The position numbers and the translations under genes are program-made. DNA of 29,401 nt from Choanephora cucurbitarum (Eukaryota > Mucoromycota > Mucoromycetes > Mucorales > Choanephoraceae). Below are positions 28,725-29,401 of the stretch, in pieces. Location: the NCBI GenBank assembly GCA_025331435.1, contig JAIWNI010000187.1:1-29401 (forward strand), in the 5' to 3' direction. The notes under the pieces are model-generated. The model did no database searches. It had not been told where the DNA came from and was given only the letters and a program-made list of their open reading frames with translations. Each line of letters begins with the position of its first letter. The stretch's first letter is position 1.

Positions 28725-29401
28725 CTATTTAATAGAGAGATAAGAAGATTTATGATAGCGCTCAGCAATGATAAGCACATCTTGGTATTCATTACGGTAT
28801 TCCCAAGTAGCATCGTAGCGGGATAGTTTTGAACAAATGTCTTCCAAGCAAGATAGCCAGTTCTGCTCTTGTTTAAGCACATGAGACCAATAGTATTGAT
28901 CCATGCTGGTGGAAAGATGTGAGTTCTTTTTGAAAGATGGCCGAAGTTCTTAAGCAGACTGGCCAGTTCAAGTATCAAGACACGACCCAGCTTTGCATAT
29001 AAAGAGATGTTGGCGTACTTCACTGGGTGCAGATAAGCTTTCTTGTGCTAATACGATCAGGCTAAAGAGAGTGACAAAAGAGTCATGATCATGGATAGGC
29101 AATGATCGAACGAGTTGTTGAAGTTGGTTATAGACATAATGAGCCTTGCCAAATTGCTCACTTGGTCTTAGATTGTCTAGTTGATGGGATATATTTCTTG
29201 CCTTCTGTTGAATCATCACAAGTACATCTTGTTCTTCTTCTTTAGGGAGCATAGGTTTGATGGATTTGGTAGCAGAGTAAGCTTTTTTGTAATGTCTATT
29301 GCAGATTTCATCACCCACATTAGGATGTTCATTAATAGTAGAAGTCAGGATTTGGCAAAGTGTCATTCTTGAAAGTCTACTGATCCAAGTCTGAAGGTCA
29401 T
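28725..29401 (-). CDS. Partial gene (5' end outside window), unknown
   Basis: The minus strand is open from the window edge: DLQTWISRLSRMTLCQILTS, then NVGDEICNRHYKKAYSATKS and HYVYNQLQQLVRSLPIHDHD. A 75-nt intron from 29023 to 28949 (donor GTGAAG, acceptor cttaag) keeps the phase and leads to KKNSHLSTSMDQYYWSHVLK, then QNWLSCLEDICSKLSRYDAT and EYQDVLIIAERYHKSSYLS, ending at the TAG at 28727-28725. A stronger-looking acceptor (tttccaccag, AG at 28907-28906) would need a weaker donor. The composition is balanced and charged, as in a real protein. The CNRHYKK stretch is not a motif I can name. The 5' end lies beyond base 29401. Confidence 0.5.

Noticed and set aside
1..29401. tRNA and rRNA genes
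   Set aside because: I looked for B-box-like GGTTCGA..CC sequences and conserved rRNA blocks on both strands and found none with a matching structure.

Overview
The window is eukaryotic and most likely fungal. An early-diverging, Mucoromycota-type fungus is my best guess, which is inference only. The DNA is AT-rich, full of homopolymer and microsatellite tracts, and has no operons or ribosome-binding sites. The few convincing introns are short (65-90 nt), with GTATGT/GTAAGA-type donors, CTAAC/TACTAA branch sites and pyrimidine-TAG/CAG acceptors. I find no tRNA, rRNA, CRISPR array or intact housekeeping gene. The window is repeat-rich, and its gene content is mostly broken, spliced or unrecognised.

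Layout. Positions 1-2828 and 10915-13713 form a near-identical inverted repeat with 2.8 kb arms around a spacer of about 8.1 kb; the left arm runs off the window edge. Each arm carries a long reading frame for a hydrophobic, multi-pass membrane protein. The left copy is open for 280 codons; the right copy is broken by a single base. A diverged third partial copy at about 20770-21420 has one internal segment flipped. Looser relatives of the sequence next to the arms occur at about 2829-3260, 10605-10914, 14530-14960 and 19400-19810. The last one holds a 10-bp minisatellite.

The spacer (2829-10914) holds coding-like remnants on both strands, an 8-bp CATTTTTT satellite followed by an 83-bp direct duplication, and one well-defined Tc1/mariner element (8973-10294). 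That element has 37-bp terminal inverted repeats, TA target duplications and a DD34E transposase frame interrupted by two in-frame TAG codons.

Right of the repeat, 13714-18780 is mostly low-complexity intergenic DNA with one GC-rich block containing a G-quadruplex motif (17690-17860). From about 18.8 kb to the end there are several candidate genes of unknown function, often split by probable introns or frameshifts. The clearest are at 18784-19200 (+), 22833-23021 (+), 23436-24875 (-), 26174-26347 (-, invaded by a 174-bp MITE), 27150-28315 (+) and 28725-29401 (-, running off the window).

Cross-cutting observation. In the stretches I aligned by eye, the two arms differ almost only by 1-2 base insertions or deletions, mostly in homopolymers. 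Many of the broken genes also shift frame at homopolymers. Either this is a degenerating region or the assembly has residual long-read indel errors. In such AT-rich DNA, open frames of 60-70 codons arise often by chance, so most gene calls here are given modest confidence.
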